Assembly: GCF_030418305.1 (NCBI RefSeq)
Contig: NZ_JAUHPX010000001.1
Span: 310,001 to 374,000 of the forward strand
DNA from: Demequina lignilytica
Lineage (GTDB): Bacteria > Actinomycetota > Actinomycetes > Actinomycetales > Demequinaceae
Direction: 5' to 3'
DNA length: 64,000 nucleotides
Numbering within the stretch: position 1 is the stretch's first letter; each line of letters starts with the position of its first letter. Shown one piece after another: positions 8,345 through 16,702 of the stretch. Under the pieces are notes generated by a model. It did not search any database. It saw only the letters and a program-made list of their open reading frames with translations, and was not told the origin of the DNA. A program made the position numbers and the translations under genes.

Positions 8345-9547
8345 ATGACCCAGACCTTCCATGAGCCCTCGCCGTCCGCGTTGATGCTCCTGGGCGAGCG
8401 TCGCGATCCGCTGTCGGAGCGCGGCGTCGACTGCCCGGGCGACCTGCCGGCGGCCTCGGACCCCGACCTGGTCGAGCGCGCGCGTGCCGCCAAGGAGGCG
8501 CTGGGCGACCGCGTCTTCATCCTCGGCCACCACTACCAGCGCGACGAGGTCATCCAGTTCGCCGACGTCACCGGCGACTCCTTCAAGCTGGCGCGCGACG
8601 CGGCCGCCCGCCCGGAGGCCGAGTTCATCGTGTTCTGCGGCGTCCACTTCATGGCGGAGTCCGCGGACATCCTCACCGGCGACGACCAGGCCGTGGTCCT
8701 GCCCGACATGGCCGCCGGCTGCTCGATGGCCGACATGGCGAACATCAACCAGGTGGACGATGCGTGGGCCCAGCTGGAGGAGGCCGGCGTCGCCTCCCGC
8801 ACGGTCCCCGTCACCTACATGAACTCGACCGCGGCCATCAAGGCGTTCTGCGGCGCCCACGGCGGCGTGGTCTGCACCTCGTCGAACGCCGAGGTCGCGC
8901 TGCGCTGGGCCTTCGACCAGGTGGGCGGCGTCGACGGCGACGGCAAGGTCCTGTTCCTGCCCGACCAGCACCTGGGCCGCAACACCGCGGTGCTGCAGCT
9001 CGGCATGGAGCTGGACGACTGCATCGTCTGGGACCCCCGCAAGCCGCTCGGCGGCAACACCCCCGAGGCCGTCGAGGCGGCCCGCATGATCCTGTGGAAG
9101 GGCCACTGCTCGGTGCACGGCCGCTTCCGCCGCGCCCACGTCGACCGCTTCCGCGCGGAGGTGCCGGGCATCAACGTGCTCGTCCACCCCGAGTGCGCTC
9201 ACGAGGTGGTCACAGCCGCCGACTTCGTGGGCTCGACCGAGTACATCATCAAGACGCTCGACGCGGCCGAGCCCGGCTCGAGCTGGGTCATCGGCACCGA
9301 GCTGAACCTGGTCCGGCGCCTCGCGAACGCGCACCCCGACAAGGAGATCCACTTCCTCGAGGACACGGTGTGCTTCTGCTCCACCATGAACCGCATCGAC
9401 CTGCCCCACCTCGTGTGGGCGCTCGAGTCGCTGGCCGCGGGAGAGGTCCCCAACCGCATCGTCGTCGATGCGGAGACCCAGCGCCTCGCCAAGGTGGCGC
9501 TCGACCAGATGCTCGCGCTCCCCGCCCTCAACCCCGCCAAGGACTGA
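8345..9547 (+). CDS. nadA: Quinolinate synthase
   Basis: A 400-residue quinolinate synthase A that condenses iminoaspartate with dihydroxyacetone phosphate in de novo NAD synthesis, using a 4Fe-4S cluster. Visible motifs: GHHYQRDEVIQFAD near residue 61, CGVHFMAE (C98), AGCSMADM (C126), HPECAHEV and CFCSTMN. No nadB or nadC is next to it in this window. The start at 8345 is chosen because a GACAAT -10 box ends 6 nt before it (leaderless); the frame is open far upstream but overlaps the antisense glycerate-kinase-like gene. Confidence 0.96.
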   Translation: MTQTFHEPSPSALMLLGERRDPLSERGVDCPGDLPAASDPDLVERARAAKEALGDRVFILGHHYQRDEVIQFADVTGDSFKLARDAAARPEAEFIVFCGVHFMAESADILTGDDQAVVLPDMAAGCSMADMANINQVDDAWAQLEEAGVASRTVPVTYMNSTAAIKAFCGAHGGVVCTSSNAEVALRWAFDQVGGVDGDGKVLFLPDQHLGRNTAVLQLGMELDDCIVWDPRKPLGGNTPEAVEAARMILWKGHCSVHGRFRRAHVDRFRAEVPGINVLVHPECAHEVVTAADFVGSTEYIIKTLDAAEPGSSWVIGTELNLVRRLANAHPDKEIHFLEDTVCFCSTMNRIDLPHLVWALESLAAGEVPNRIVVDAETQRLAKVALDQMLALPALNPAKD

Positions 9548-9579
9548 CCCGAAGGACTGCCAGGGGCGGCCGCCCCGAC

Positions 9580-10167
9580 ATGATCATGAGCGACCAGAAC
9601 ACCAACGAGACCCCCGCGACCGAGATCCCCGGCATCGAGGTGCCGGGCGACAGGAAGGGGCGCCCCACCCCCAAGCGCAAGGACCAGGAGGCCGCGCGCC
9701 GCCGCCCGATCGTCCCCGACGGCAAGCAGGCGAAGAAGGAGCAGCGCGAGAAGATGCGCGCGCAGCGCGAGAAGGAGTACCAGGCGATGCGCGAGGGCGA
9801 CGAGCGGCATATGCCGCTCGAGCACCGCGGCCCCGAGCGCCGGTTCCTTCGCGACTACGTCGACGCGCGCACCACCCTCGGCGAGTTCCTGCTGCCCGTC
9901 TCGATCGTCTTCGTGGTCGCGTCCCTGCTGGTCCCGTCGCAGACCTGGGCGGGCCTGGGCCTGATCGTCTTCTTCTACCTGCTGGTGATCATCGTCGCCG
10001 TCGACACGTTCCTGATGACGCGCCGGCTCAAGAAGCGCTTCGTGGAGAAGTTCGGCTGGAAGAAGCTGCCGCGCGGCTGGACCTTCTACGTGATCGCCCG
10101 CCAGCTCAACATCCGCCGCTTCCGTGCGCCGAAGCCCGCCGTTAACCGGGGCGAGTTCCCGAGCTGA
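9580..10167 (+). CDS. DUF3043 membrane protein
   Basis: A 195-residue protein conserved in actinobacteria (DUF3043). The first ~85 residues are very hydrophilic and rich in Lys/Arg/Glu (KRKDQEAARRR, KKEQREKMRAQREKEYQ) and probably helical. Two membrane helices follow (about residues 103-120 and 124-143), then the conserved RLKKRFVEKFG segment and a basic tail. Function is unknown. It follows nadA by 32 nt and may be cotranscribed. A 14-nt perfect palindrome (9563-9576) sits in the gap over the expected ribosome binding site. A second in-frame ATG at 9586 is an alternative start. Confidence 0.8.
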   Translation: MIMSDQNTNETPATEIPGIEVPGDRKGRPTPKRKDQEAARRRPIVPDGKQAKKEQREKMRAQREKEYQAMREGDERHMPLEHRGPERRFLRDYVDARTTLGEFLLPVSIVFVVASLLVPSQTWAGLGLIVFFYLLVIIVAVDTFLMTRRLKKRFVEKFGWKKLPRGWTFYVIARQLNIRRFRAPKPAVNRGEFPS

Positions 10168-10185
10168 CGCGACCCGCGCATCGTC

Positions 10186-10221
10186 CGAAGGCGCCCCGGC
10201 CCCGTGCCGCGGGCGCCTTCG
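10186..10221 (+). terminator. Hairpin terminator after the DUF3043 gene
   Basis: An 11-bp perfect stem (10186-10196 with 10211-10221) lies 18 bases after the stop codon. Confidence 0.75.
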
Positions 10222-10273
10222 CCGTTCCCGGCCGGGTTCGGCTCCGGTCGCGTCCCTCGCCTAGGGTCGGACC

Positions 10274-11281
10274 ATGGTCAACTACAGATACCTGGGCCGT
10301 TCCGGCCTCAAGATCACCGAGCTCACCTACGGCAACTGGATCACCCACGCCTCGCAGGTCGAGAACGACCAGGCGAAGGCGTGCGTGCGCGCGGCGCTCG
10401 ACGTGGGCATCAGCTCGTTCGACACCGCCGACGTCTACGCCAACACCGCGGCGGAGACCGTGCTGGGCGAGGCGCTGAAGGGCGAGCGCCGCGAGAGCCT
10501 CGAGATCTTCACCAAGGTGTTCTGGCCCACCGGGCCGGGCGGGGCGAACGACATGGGGCTGTCGCGCAAGCACATCATGGAGTCGATCGACGGGTCGCTG
10601 CGCCGCCTGCAGACCGACTACGTGGACCTGTATCAGGCGCACCGCTACGACCACGACACGCCGCTCGAGGAGACGATGAGCGCGTTCGCAGACATCGTGC
10701 ACGCGGGCAAGGCGCACTACATCGGCGTGAGCGAGTGGACCGCGGATCAGATCCGCGCGGGCGCGGCGCTCGCCAAGGAGCTGCGCATCCCGTTCGTGAG
10801 CTCGCAGCCGCAGTACTCGATGCTGTGGCGCGTGATCGAGGACGAGGTGGTGCCCGCCTCGAAGGAGGTCGGCGTCGGGCAGATCGTGTGGTCCCCCGTC
10901 GCGCAGGGCATCCTCACCGGCAAGTACGCCCCGGGGCAGCCGCCGCCCGCGGGCTCCCGCGCCACCGACGAGAAGTCCGGCGCGCGCTTCATCGAGCGCT
11001 TCATGCGCGACGACATCCTCACGCGCGTACAGAACCTGCGGCCCGTCGCGGACGAGCTCGGCCTCACGCTCGCGCAGCTCGCGATCGCCTGGGTGCTGCA
11101 GAACGACAACGTCTCGGCGGCGATCATCGGCGCGTCGCGGCCCGAGCAGATCGTGGACAACGCGAAGGCGTCCGGCGTGGAGATCCCCGCGGAGCTCATG
11201 ACGCGGATCGACGACGTGCTCGGCGACGTGGTCGAGCGCGACCCCGGCCGCACCGCGGAGGCCGGTCCGGCCTCGCGCTGA
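10274..11281 (+). CDS. Aldo/keto reductase, Kv-beta/YghZ-like subfamily
   Basis: A 335-residue NADPH-dependent aldo/keto reductase of the TIM-barrel superfamily. The subfamily start MVNYRYLGRSGLKI, the catalytic Asp/Tyr in SFDTADVYANT, the catalytic Lys in EIFTKVFWP, the DLYQAHRYD segment with catalytic His, and the C-terminal IIGASRPEQI cofactor motif are all visible. This resembles K+-channel beta-subunit-like reductases; the physiological aldehyde is unknown. It stands alone, with a TAGGGT -10 box (10262-10267) 6 nt before the ATG, so it is probably leaderless, and a strong terminator follows. Confidence 0.9.
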   Translation: MVNYRYLGRSGLKITELTYGNWITHASQVENDQAKACVRAALDVGISSFDTADVYANTAAETVLGEALKGERRESLEIFTKVFWPTGPGGANDMGLSRKHIMESIDGSLRRLQTDYVDLYQAHRYDHDTPLEETMSAFADIVHAGKAHYIGVSEWTADQIRAGAALAKELRIPFVSSQPQYSMLWRVIEDEVVPASKEVGVGQIVWSPVAQGILTGKYAPGQPPPAGSRATDEKSGARFIERFMRDDILTRVQNLRPVADELGLTLAQLAIAWVLQNDNVSAAIIGASRPEQIVDNAKASGVEIPAELMTRIDDVLGDVVERDPGRTAEAGPASR

Positions 11282-11293
11282 GCGCGGACATGC

Positions 11294-11327
11294 GAGGACC
11301 CCGGAGCCTGATGGCTCCGGGGTCCTC
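11294..11327 (+). terminator. Hairpin terminator after aldo/keto reductase
   Basis: A perfect 15-bp stem (11294-11308 with 11313-11327) around a 4-nt loop, 12 bases after the stop. Confidence 0.85.
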
Positions 11328-11643
11328 GTTGCATCAAAGGAGAAAACAATGCATGCACGGCTGGCAGGTCCGTACATGCATGACAACGTGCTGGTCCCGC
11401 TCAGTGTTCCCGGGGGCTGGTTCCTGGTCGTCGGCATCGCCCCGGTGCCGCCCGCCTCCCGCTCCCACCGCCCGCCGCCCGTCCCACCGCCCGCTCCCAT
11501 CCCGCGAGATGGACGCTGGGTGCCCGAAACCGCGCCGTTCCGCGCACCGATCCGCCATTTCGGGGCCGGTGGCGGGGCTGGCCGGTGGCGGGGCTGGCCG
11601 GTGGCGGGGCTGGCCGGTGTCCGGTCGATGCTCCCGCTCGCGG
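11328..11643. other. Intergenic stretch with an AT-rich start-like site, an inverted repeat and tandem repeats
   Basis: No convincing gene was found here. It holds an unusually AT-rich patch with AAGGAG (11337-11342) six bases before an ATG at 11349, an 11-bp inverted repeat with one mismatch (11350-11360 and 11370-11380), pyrimidine-rich C/T tracts, and a 16-bp tandem repeat. The frame opened by the ATG stays open but becomes proline- and glycine-rich low-complexity sequence that runs antisense into the LysR gene. Confidence 0.5.
11564..11618. repeat. 16-bp tandem repeat, about 3.4 copies
   Basis: The unit GGCCGGTGGCGGGGCT is repeated three times without change, plus a partial fourth copy, immediately before the 3' end of the LysR gene. 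It codes for nothing recognisable. Such a G-rich array may be slippage-prone or form structure in RNA. Confidence 0.85.
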
Positions 11644-12543
11644 TCAGCCCGCAGCGGCGATCTCCAGGATCCGGGCGGCGGCCGGGGCCAGTCGCCTGCG
11701 GGGATCCCACACCGCGGCGAGGGGGCGCACCAGCGCCGGCCCGTCGACGCGGACCCGGACCAGGCGTCCGGCGGCGACGTCGTCGCGCACCGCGCGCTCG
11801 CTCAGCGCCGCCACGCCCCCACCGGCGAGCACCGTGGCGCGGATCGCCGCGGTGGTCGACAGCTCGGCCGCGGGAGCGGCGACGGAACCCGGACCCAGCA
11901 TCGCGGCGAGCGCGCTCTCGAGGGTGAGCCGCGTGCCGGAGCCGGGCTCGCGGTTCAGGAGCGGCGTGCGCGCCACCTCCGCGGCGGAGACGGAGGTCCG
12001 GCGCGCCCACGGATGCCCGGGCGCGACCACCACGACCACCTCGTCACGCGCGACCACGAGCGCGGCGAGCCCGTCGGGCGGATCGGGGGTCTCGACGAAG
12101 CCGAGGTCGTCCAGCCCTGCGCGGACTCGTTCCTCGACGACCGCGCTGTTGATGGCGGTCAGCTCCACCTGCGCCGCGTCGGGATCGCGGCCGTAGGCCA
12201 CGAGCCATCCGGGAAGCAGGTGCTCGGCCACCGTCAGGGACGCCGCGATCCGCACGTGTGCGGTGGCATCGGCCCGCAGCGCGGCGACCGACGACTCGAG
12301 GCCGTCCGCCTGCGCGAGGACGGCCGCCGCCCATCCCGCGATCAGCGCACCGTGGTCGGTGAGCCCGGTGCCTCGCGCGGAGCGGGCGAAGAGCGGGAGC
12401 CCCCACCGGCGCTCGAGCGCCCGCATGCGCTGCGACACCGCCTGCTGGCTGACGCCGAGCTCCTGCGCCGCGCCGGTGAGGCTGCCGTGCTGCTCCACGG
12501 CGACCAGCATCCGCAGCTCCTCGAGCGAGGTCCGCATGCCCAC
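11644..12543 (-). CDS. LysR-family transcriptional regulator
   Basis: A 299-residue LysR-type regulator: an N-terminal winged HTH (about residues 8-66, with TGAAQELGVSQQAVSQRMRALE) followed by a periplasmic-binding-fold effector domain. It is divergent from the TDT-family transporter next to it, with only ~80 bp between the start codons, so it most likely controls that gene. The effector is unknown. An AGAGGAG ribosome binding site precedes the ATG. A CTACAAGCGTAG inverted repeat in the gap is a candidate binding site. Confidence 0.9.
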   Translation of the reverse strand: MGMRTSLEELRMLVAVEQHGSLTGAAQELGVSQQAVSQRMRALERRWGLPLFARSARGTGLTDHGALIAGWAAAVLAQADGLESSVAALRADATAHVRIAASLTVAEHLLPGWLVAYGRDPDAAQVELTAINSAVVEERVRAGLDDLGFVETPDPPDGLAALVVARDEVVVVVAPGHPWARRTSVSAAEVARTPLLNREPGSGTRLTLESALAAMLGPGSVAAPAAELSTTAAIRATVLAGGGVAALSERAVRDDVAAGRLVRVRVDGPALVRPLAAVWDPRRRLAPAAARILEIAAAG

Positions 12544-12552
12544 TCCTCTTTC

Positions 12553-12564
12553 TACAAGCGTAGG
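12553..12564. promoter_or_regulatory. Candidate LysR operator
   Basis: CTAC-AAGC-GTAG is a short dyad in the ~80-bp divergent region between the LysR gene and the transporter gene. Its position suits a LysR site, but the match is short and the call is tentative. Confidence 0.3.
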
Positions 12565-12624
12565 TTGTGGATCACCGGCATTCTGCCACTACCGGACCTC
12601 ATGACGGCTTGGAACGCTGGACGC

Positions 12625-13737
12625 ATGACACGCCGCACCGTCCGCCCCGTCCCGCCGAACTGGTTCGCGGTGGTGATGGGCACCTCGATCGTCGCGACCT
12701 CCGCCCACTCGCTTCCCTGGCAGCTGCCCGGGCTGGGCGCTCTCGCCTGGACCGCCTGGGCTGCGGCGGGGCTCGCGCTCGCAGTTGCGGTCATCGCGAC
12801 CGTGCGCCACGTGCTCTCCGACCGCGGCGCCGTGCGCGCGTATCTTCTCGACGGCGCGGTCGCCCCGTTCTACGGCGCGCTCTCGATGGGTCTGCTCGCG
12901 TACGGCGCCGCCACCCTGCTGGTCGCCGGTCCCGCGCTCGGGGCGTCGGCGATCGCGATCGACTCCGTGCTGTGGACGGTTGGCACCATGGTCGGGCTCG
13001 CCACCGCTGTCGGGGTGCCCGTGCTGCACTTCACCCGGCATGAGACGGCGGCGGACTCGGCGTCAGGCGCATGGCTGATGCCGGTGGTGCCCCCGATGGT
13101 CTCGGCCGCGACCGGCGCGCTGCTGCTCCCATCCCTCCACGGCGCGGCCGCTCAGACCCTCGCGCTCGCGTGCTACGCGATGGTGGGCGCTGCAGGCCTC
13201 GCCTCGCTCGCCCTCCTGCCGCAGATCTGGTCGCGCCTGGCACACCACAAGCTCGGCGCCGCGGCCGCTGTGCCCACCCTCTGGATCGTGCTCGGCCCGC
13301 TCGGTCAGTCCGTCACCGCGATCGGGCTGCTGGCCGACCACGCGGGCCCGGCGCTCGGAGTCGAACCGGAGGTGCTGAGGGTCGGCGCCGTGCTCGTCAG
13401 CGTGCCCGTGCTCGGGTTCGCTCTGCTCTGGCTCGCCATCGCCGGGGTGCTGACGGCGCGCACGGCACGCACCGGGCTGCCGTTCTCGTTGGCATGGTGG
13501 GCGTTCACGTTCCCCGTGGGCACCTGCGTCACCGGGGCCTCGTCGCTCGCCGCACACACGGATTCGTCGGCGCTGGCCGCGATAGCCGTCGGCCTCTTCG
13601 CCCTCCTGCTGGGCGGATGGCTCGTCGCCGCTCGCGGGACCGTCCGGGACCTGGTGGCGCGGCGGGCTCAGCCCGCGGTGAGCGCGCGGTTGAGCCGCGC
13701 GACCCAGCCGGGACCGCGGTACACGAACGCCGTGTAG
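12625..13737 (+). CDS. TDT-family (TehA/C4-dicarboxylate type) transporter
   Basis: A 370-residue membrane protein with about ten hydrophobic helices. The start PNWFAVVMGTSIVA and the central PPMVSAATGALL and LGPLGQSVTAIGLL segments fit the tellurite-resistance/dicarboxylate transporter (TDT, SLAC1-fold) family, whose members move small anions such as malate, sulfite or chloride. The substrate is unknown; the neighbouring LysR gene is its likely regulator. Its last ~70 bases overlap the end of the convergent pyrD gene. An in-frame ATG at 12601 is an alternative start. Confidence 0.8.
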   Translation: MTRRTVRPVPPNWFAVVMGTSIVATSAHSLPWQLPGLGALAWTAWAAAGLALAVAVIATVRHVLSDRGAVRAYLLDGAVAPFYGALSMGLLAYGAATLLVAGPALGASAIAIDSVLWTVGTMVGLATAVGVPVLHFTRHETAADSASGAWLMPVVPPMVSAATGALLLPSLHGAAAQTLALACYAMVGAAGLASLALLPQIWSRLAHHKLGAAAAVPTLWIVLGPLGQSVTAIGLLADHAGPALGVEPEVLRVGAVLVSVPVLGFALLWLAIAGVLTARTARTGLPFSLAWWAFTFPVGTCVTGASSLAAHTDSSALAAIAVGLFALLLGGWLVAARGTVRDLVARRAQPAVSARLSRATQPGPRYTNAV

Positions 13738-14684
13738 ACCTGCACGAGCGTCGCGCCTGCGGCGAGCATGCGCCGCGCATCCTCCTCCGAGCTGATCCCG
13801 CCCACGCCGATCAGGCACATCTCGTCGCCCACCCGGGCGCGCAGCCGCCCGATGATCTCGACGGCGCGCGGCAGCAGCGGCGGGCCGGACAGGCCGCCGG
13901 GGCCGCGGTCGTGGGCGATGGTGGTGTTGGCCGCAACGATCCCGTCGAGCCCGAGCTCGAGCGCCAGGTCCGCGACCGCATCGACGTCCTCGTCCGCGAG
14001 ATCCGGCGCGATCTTCACCAGCAGCGGGACGTGACGGTCCGTGACGGCGTCGTCCGCGGCCGCGCGGGTCGCCGCCAGGATGGGTCGCAGCGTCTCGACC
14101 GACTGGAGGTCGCGCAGCCCGGGCGTGTTCGGCGAGCTGACGTTCACCACCAGGTAGTCGGCGTGGCGGGCGAGCAGCGCGGCGGACGTGGCGTAGTCCT
14201 CGGGCGCCTGCTCCGCGGGCGTGACCTTGTTCTTGCCGAGGTTCACCCCGAGGACGATGCGCCGCCCGCGCCGGGTGGCACGGAGCCTCGCGAGACGCTC
14301 CGCCATCTCCTCGGCTCCCCCGTTGTTGAAGCCCATCCGGTTCCGCAGGCCCTGGATGTCCTTCTCCCGCCACGACCGCGGACGCTCGTTCCCTGGCTGC
14401 CCCAGCGGGGTCACCGTGCCGACCTCGACGAATCCGAAGCCGGCCGCCGCGAGCCCCTCGACCGCCTCGGCGTCCTTATCCATGCCCGCGGCCAGCCCGA
14501 CGGGCGCCGGGAACGTCAGCCCGAGCGCCTGGACCGCGCCGGTGGGAACGGGACGGGGCACGAGGCCCAGCGCACGGCCCATCCGGAACGCCGGAGCGCC
14601 CATCCTGAAGGCCGCGATCCCGAACCGATGGGCGCGCTCGGCGTCGATGTGGCTGAGAAGGTGCCGGTAGAAGGATTGGTACAC
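13668..14684 (-). CDS. pyrD: Dihydroorotate dehydrogenase (quinone), class 2
   Basis: A 338-residue class 2 enzyme that oxidises dihydroorotate to orotate in pyrimidine synthesis, binds FMN, and passes electrons to the membrane quinone pool. Visible features: N-terminal membrane-associating helices (YQSFYRHLLSHIDAERAH), GLAAGMDKDAEA, NRMGFNNGG, the conserved VVNVSSPNTPGLRDLQ active-site segment (class 2 uses Ser as base), and IGVGGISSEEDA. The GTG at 14684 is chosen over the ATG at 14726, which would overlap the divergent pepA start; a TACTTT box lies 7 nt upstream. The 3' end overlaps the convergent transporter gene. Confidence 0.95.
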   Translation of the reverse strand: MYQSFYRHLLSHIDAERAHRFGIAAFRMGAPAFRMGRALGLVPRPVPTGAVQALGLTFPAPVGLAAGMDKDAEAVEGLAAAGFGFVEVGTVTPLGQPGNERPRSWREKDIQGLRNRMGFNNGGAEEMAERLARLRATRRGRRIVLGVNLGKNKVTPAEQAPEDYATSAALLARHADYLVVNVSSPNTPGLRDLQSVETLRPILAATRAAADDAVTDRHVPLLVKIAPDLADEDVDAVADLALELGLDGIVAANTTIAHDRGPGGLSGPPLLPRAVEIIGRLRARVGDEMCLIGVGGISSEEDARRMLAAGATLVQVYTAFVYRGPGWVARLNRALTAG

Positions 14685-14691
14685 GAGTCCC

Positions 14692-14710
14692 AAAGTACCC
14701 GGGCTAGGCT
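14692..14710. promoter_or_regulatory. Divergent -10 boxes for pyrD and pepA
   Basis: TACTTT on the minus strand (14692-14697) lies 7 nt before the pyrD GTG and TAGGCT on the plus strand (14705-14710) lies 6 nt before the pepA ATG. Both transcripts are predicted to be leaderless, and the two promoters are packed face away within about 30 bp. Confidence 0.5.
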
Positions 14711-14716
14711 CGTCGC

Positions 14717-16159
14717 ATGACGTCACTCACCACCGCTCAGGAATCCGTCGCGTCGATCGACGCCGATGCGCTCATCGTGGGATGGGCCGCCGACGGCTCG
14801 GTCGCCGCCCACCCGCTGCTCTCGGACGAGGCTCGCGAGGCGATCGCCGCGGGCGCCGCCGCGCTCGACGCCTCGTCGAAGGCGGGCAAGGTCACGGTGC
14901 TGCCGGGCGTCGGCGTGGCCGCGCGCCGCGTCGTCGTGGTCGGCGTCGGCGACGCCACGACCGAGGACCTGCGCACCGCCGCGGGCGAGGCCTCGCGCGC
15001 GGTCGGCAAGAAGCCGGCGGCCGTGGTGGTCGCGCTGCCCGTGGAGTCGGACGAGGCGGCGGTCGCCGTCGCCCAGGGCGCGCTGCTCGGCGCCTACGCC
15101 TTCACCGACTACAAGTCGGACGAGGACGCCGCCACCGACACCGCGTGGACCGTGGCGGGTGCCTCGGACGCCGCGATCGCCCGCGCCCAGATCCTGATCG
15201 CGGCCGCCGCCGGCATCCGCGACCTGGTCAACACGCCCCCGCTGGACCTCTTCCCCGGCTCCTTCGCCGAGATCGCCCAGCAGCTGGGCGCCGCCGCAGG
15301 CGTCGAGGTCAAGGTGTGGGAGGCGCAGGATCTCGCGAACGAGGGCTTCGGCGGGATCCTGGGCGTCGGCATGGGATCGTCGCGCCTGCCCCGCCTGGTG
15401 CGCGTGGGCTACGCGCCCGAGGGTGCGACCCAGACCGTCGCGCTCGTCGGCAAGGGCATCACCTTCGACACCGGCGGCATCTCGCTGAAGCCGTCGAAGT
15501 CCATGGAGACCATGAAGTCGGACATGACGGGCGCCGCCACGGTGCTGCACGCCGTCATCGCCGCCGCCCGCGCCGAGCTGCCCGTCGCCGTGACCGCGTG
15601 GCTGTGCCTCGCCGAGAACATGCCCTCGGCCACCGCGCAGCGCCCGTCCGACGTGATCCGCATCTACGGCGGGAAGACCGTCGAGGTGCTCAACACCGAC
15701 GCCGAGGGACGCCTGGTGATGGCCGACGGCCTGGTCAAGGCGTGCGAGGAGGACCCCGACGTGGTGCTCGACGTCGCGACGCTGACCGGCGCGCAGGGTG
15801 CCGCGCTCGGCACCCGCACCTCGGGCGTCATGGGCACCGAGGCGATCCGCGACGAGGTGGTGGCCGCCGCAGGCGAGGCGGACGAGCTCATGTGGCCGAT
15901 GCCGCTCCCCGAGCACCTCCGGGCCGGGATCGACTCGAAGGTCGCGGACCTGCAGAACATGGGCGACCCGCAGGGCGGCGGCATGCTCACCGCCGGGATC
16001 TTCCTGCGCGAGTTCGTGGGCGACACCCCGTGGGGCCACCTCGACATCGCCCGTCCCGCCTACAACGAGGGCAAGCCGTGGGCCGAGAACGTCGCCGGCG
16101 CGACCGGCCACTCCCTGCGCACGCTGTTCCGCTTCCTGGAGAACCGCGCGCAGGCGTGA
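14717..16159 (+). CDS. pepA: Leucyl (cytosol) aminopeptidase, M17 family
   Basis: A 480-residue M17 metallo-aminopeptidase that removes N-terminal residues from peptides in the cytoplasm. The catalytic domain shows VGKGITFDTGGISLKPSKSM (metal and catalytic Lys region), KSDMTGAATVL, and the family signature NTDAEGRL with the metal-binding Asp and Glu. The N-terminal ~160 residues form the variable regulatory domain. The start is supported by a -10 box 6 nt upstream. A strong terminator follows. Confidence 0.96.
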   Translation: MTSLTTAQESVASIDADALIVGWAADGSVAAHPLLSDEAREAIAAGAAALDASSKAGKVTVLPGVGVAARRVVVVGVGDATTEDLRTAAGEASRAVGKKPAAVVVALPVESDEAAVAVAQGALLGAYAFTDYKSDEDAATDTAWTVAGASDAAIARAQILIAAAAGIRDLVNTPPLDLFPGSFAEIAQQLGAAAGVEVKVWEAQDLANEGFGGILGVGMGSSRLPRLVRVGYAPEGATQTVALVGKGITFDTGGISLKPSKSMETMKSDMTGAATVLHAVIAAARAELPVAVTAWLCLAENMPSATAQRPSDVIRIYGGKTVEVLNTDAEGRLVMADGLVKACEEDPDVVLDVATLTGAQGAALGTRTSGVMGTEAIRDEVVAAAGEADELMWPMPLPEHLRAGIDSKVADLQNMGDPQGGGMLTAGIFLREFVGDTPWGHLDIARPAYNEGKPWAENVAGATGHSLRTLFRFLENRAQA

Positions 16160-16176
16160 CCTCCCGCTGACGCGAG

Positions 16177-16210
16177 ACGGCCCGGCACCCCCGCGGGGGT
16201 GCCGGGCCGT
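16177..16210. terminator. Hairpin terminator after pepA
   Basis: A nearly continuous 16-bp stem (ACGGCCCGGCACCCCC with its complement) lies 18 bases after the pepA stop, between convergent genes. Confidence 0.85.
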
Positions 16211-16243
16211 CGTCGTCAGGAGGCGCCGGGACGATGCGCGGGC

Positions 16244-16576
16244 TCAGCCCAGCGACTTGCGGTGCTTCTCGTTCCACTCGCGCATGCGCGACGGGTAGCC
16301 GGACAGGTTGACGTCGAACGCGGGGATCGCGAACTGCTTCGCGAGCTTGCGCGCCGTCGCCTCGTCGGGCACCCGTCGCCGGGTCCACTCGCCCGACCCC
16401 GCCACGATCACCATGGTCGTCTGCGTGACGCGCGTCGGAGGCTCGATGTACGCCTCGCACTCGCCATGGCCGGCGACGAACTCGCGGAAGTGCTGGATGG
16501 TCTCCGCCTTCGCGTCCTTCGCCGCGGGCGCGGCCGGAGCGGACTTCGAGCGTGACCTGCGTGAGAACAGACCCAT
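16244..16576 (-). CDS. Small conserved hypothetical protein
   Basis: A 110-residue protein that I do not recognise. The first ~25 residues are basic and Ala-rich (MGLFSRRSRSKSAPAAPAAK); the rest is compact, with VTQTTMVIVAGSGEWTRRRVP in the middle and a NLSGYPSRMREWNEKHRKSLG end. There is no signal peptide or membrane helix. Coding is supported by its position after a terminator and an AGCGTA/TACGCT -10 box 7 nt before the ATG. It may resemble short actinobacterial proteins often labelled oxidoreductase, but there is no cofactor motif. Confidence 0.65.
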   Translation of the reverse strand: MGLFSRRSRSKSAPAAPAAKDAKAETIQHFREFVAGHGECEAYIEPPTRVTQTTMVIVAGSGEWTRRRVPDEATARKLAKQFAIPAFDVNLSGYPSRMREWNEKHRKSLG

Positions 16577-16702
16577 GCGCTCCAGCGTAGCCTCACCCGC
16601 CTGGTTCCCGGACGGCGCGCCACGGCCGGGCCCTTGGTCCTCCCACGTTCCCCGTTGGTGGCAAGATGGGCCGTACAGTCATCCCTACAAGGAGATTTCA
16701 TA

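Noticed and set aside
9563-9576. The 14-nt palindrome after nadA as a terminator
   Set aside because: It is short, has no loop, and covers the translation-initiation area of the next gene; it could equally be chance in GC-rich DNA.
11564-11618. Possible CRISPR-like array
   Set aside because: The units are directly adjacent 16-mers with no spacers, so this is a simple tandem repeat.
11349-11927. A 192-codon frame with a good ribosome binding site
   Set aside because: Beyond the first ~35 codons it is Pro/Gly/Arg low-complexity sequence and antisense to the conserved LysR gene; kept only as an intergenic curiosity.
10204-13737. A single 1177-codon open frame spanning the aldo/keto reductase, LysR and transporter region
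   Set aside because: Only its last ~370 codons look like a protein; the rest is a shadow frame of the aldo/keto reductase and antisense of LysR, common in high-GC DNA.
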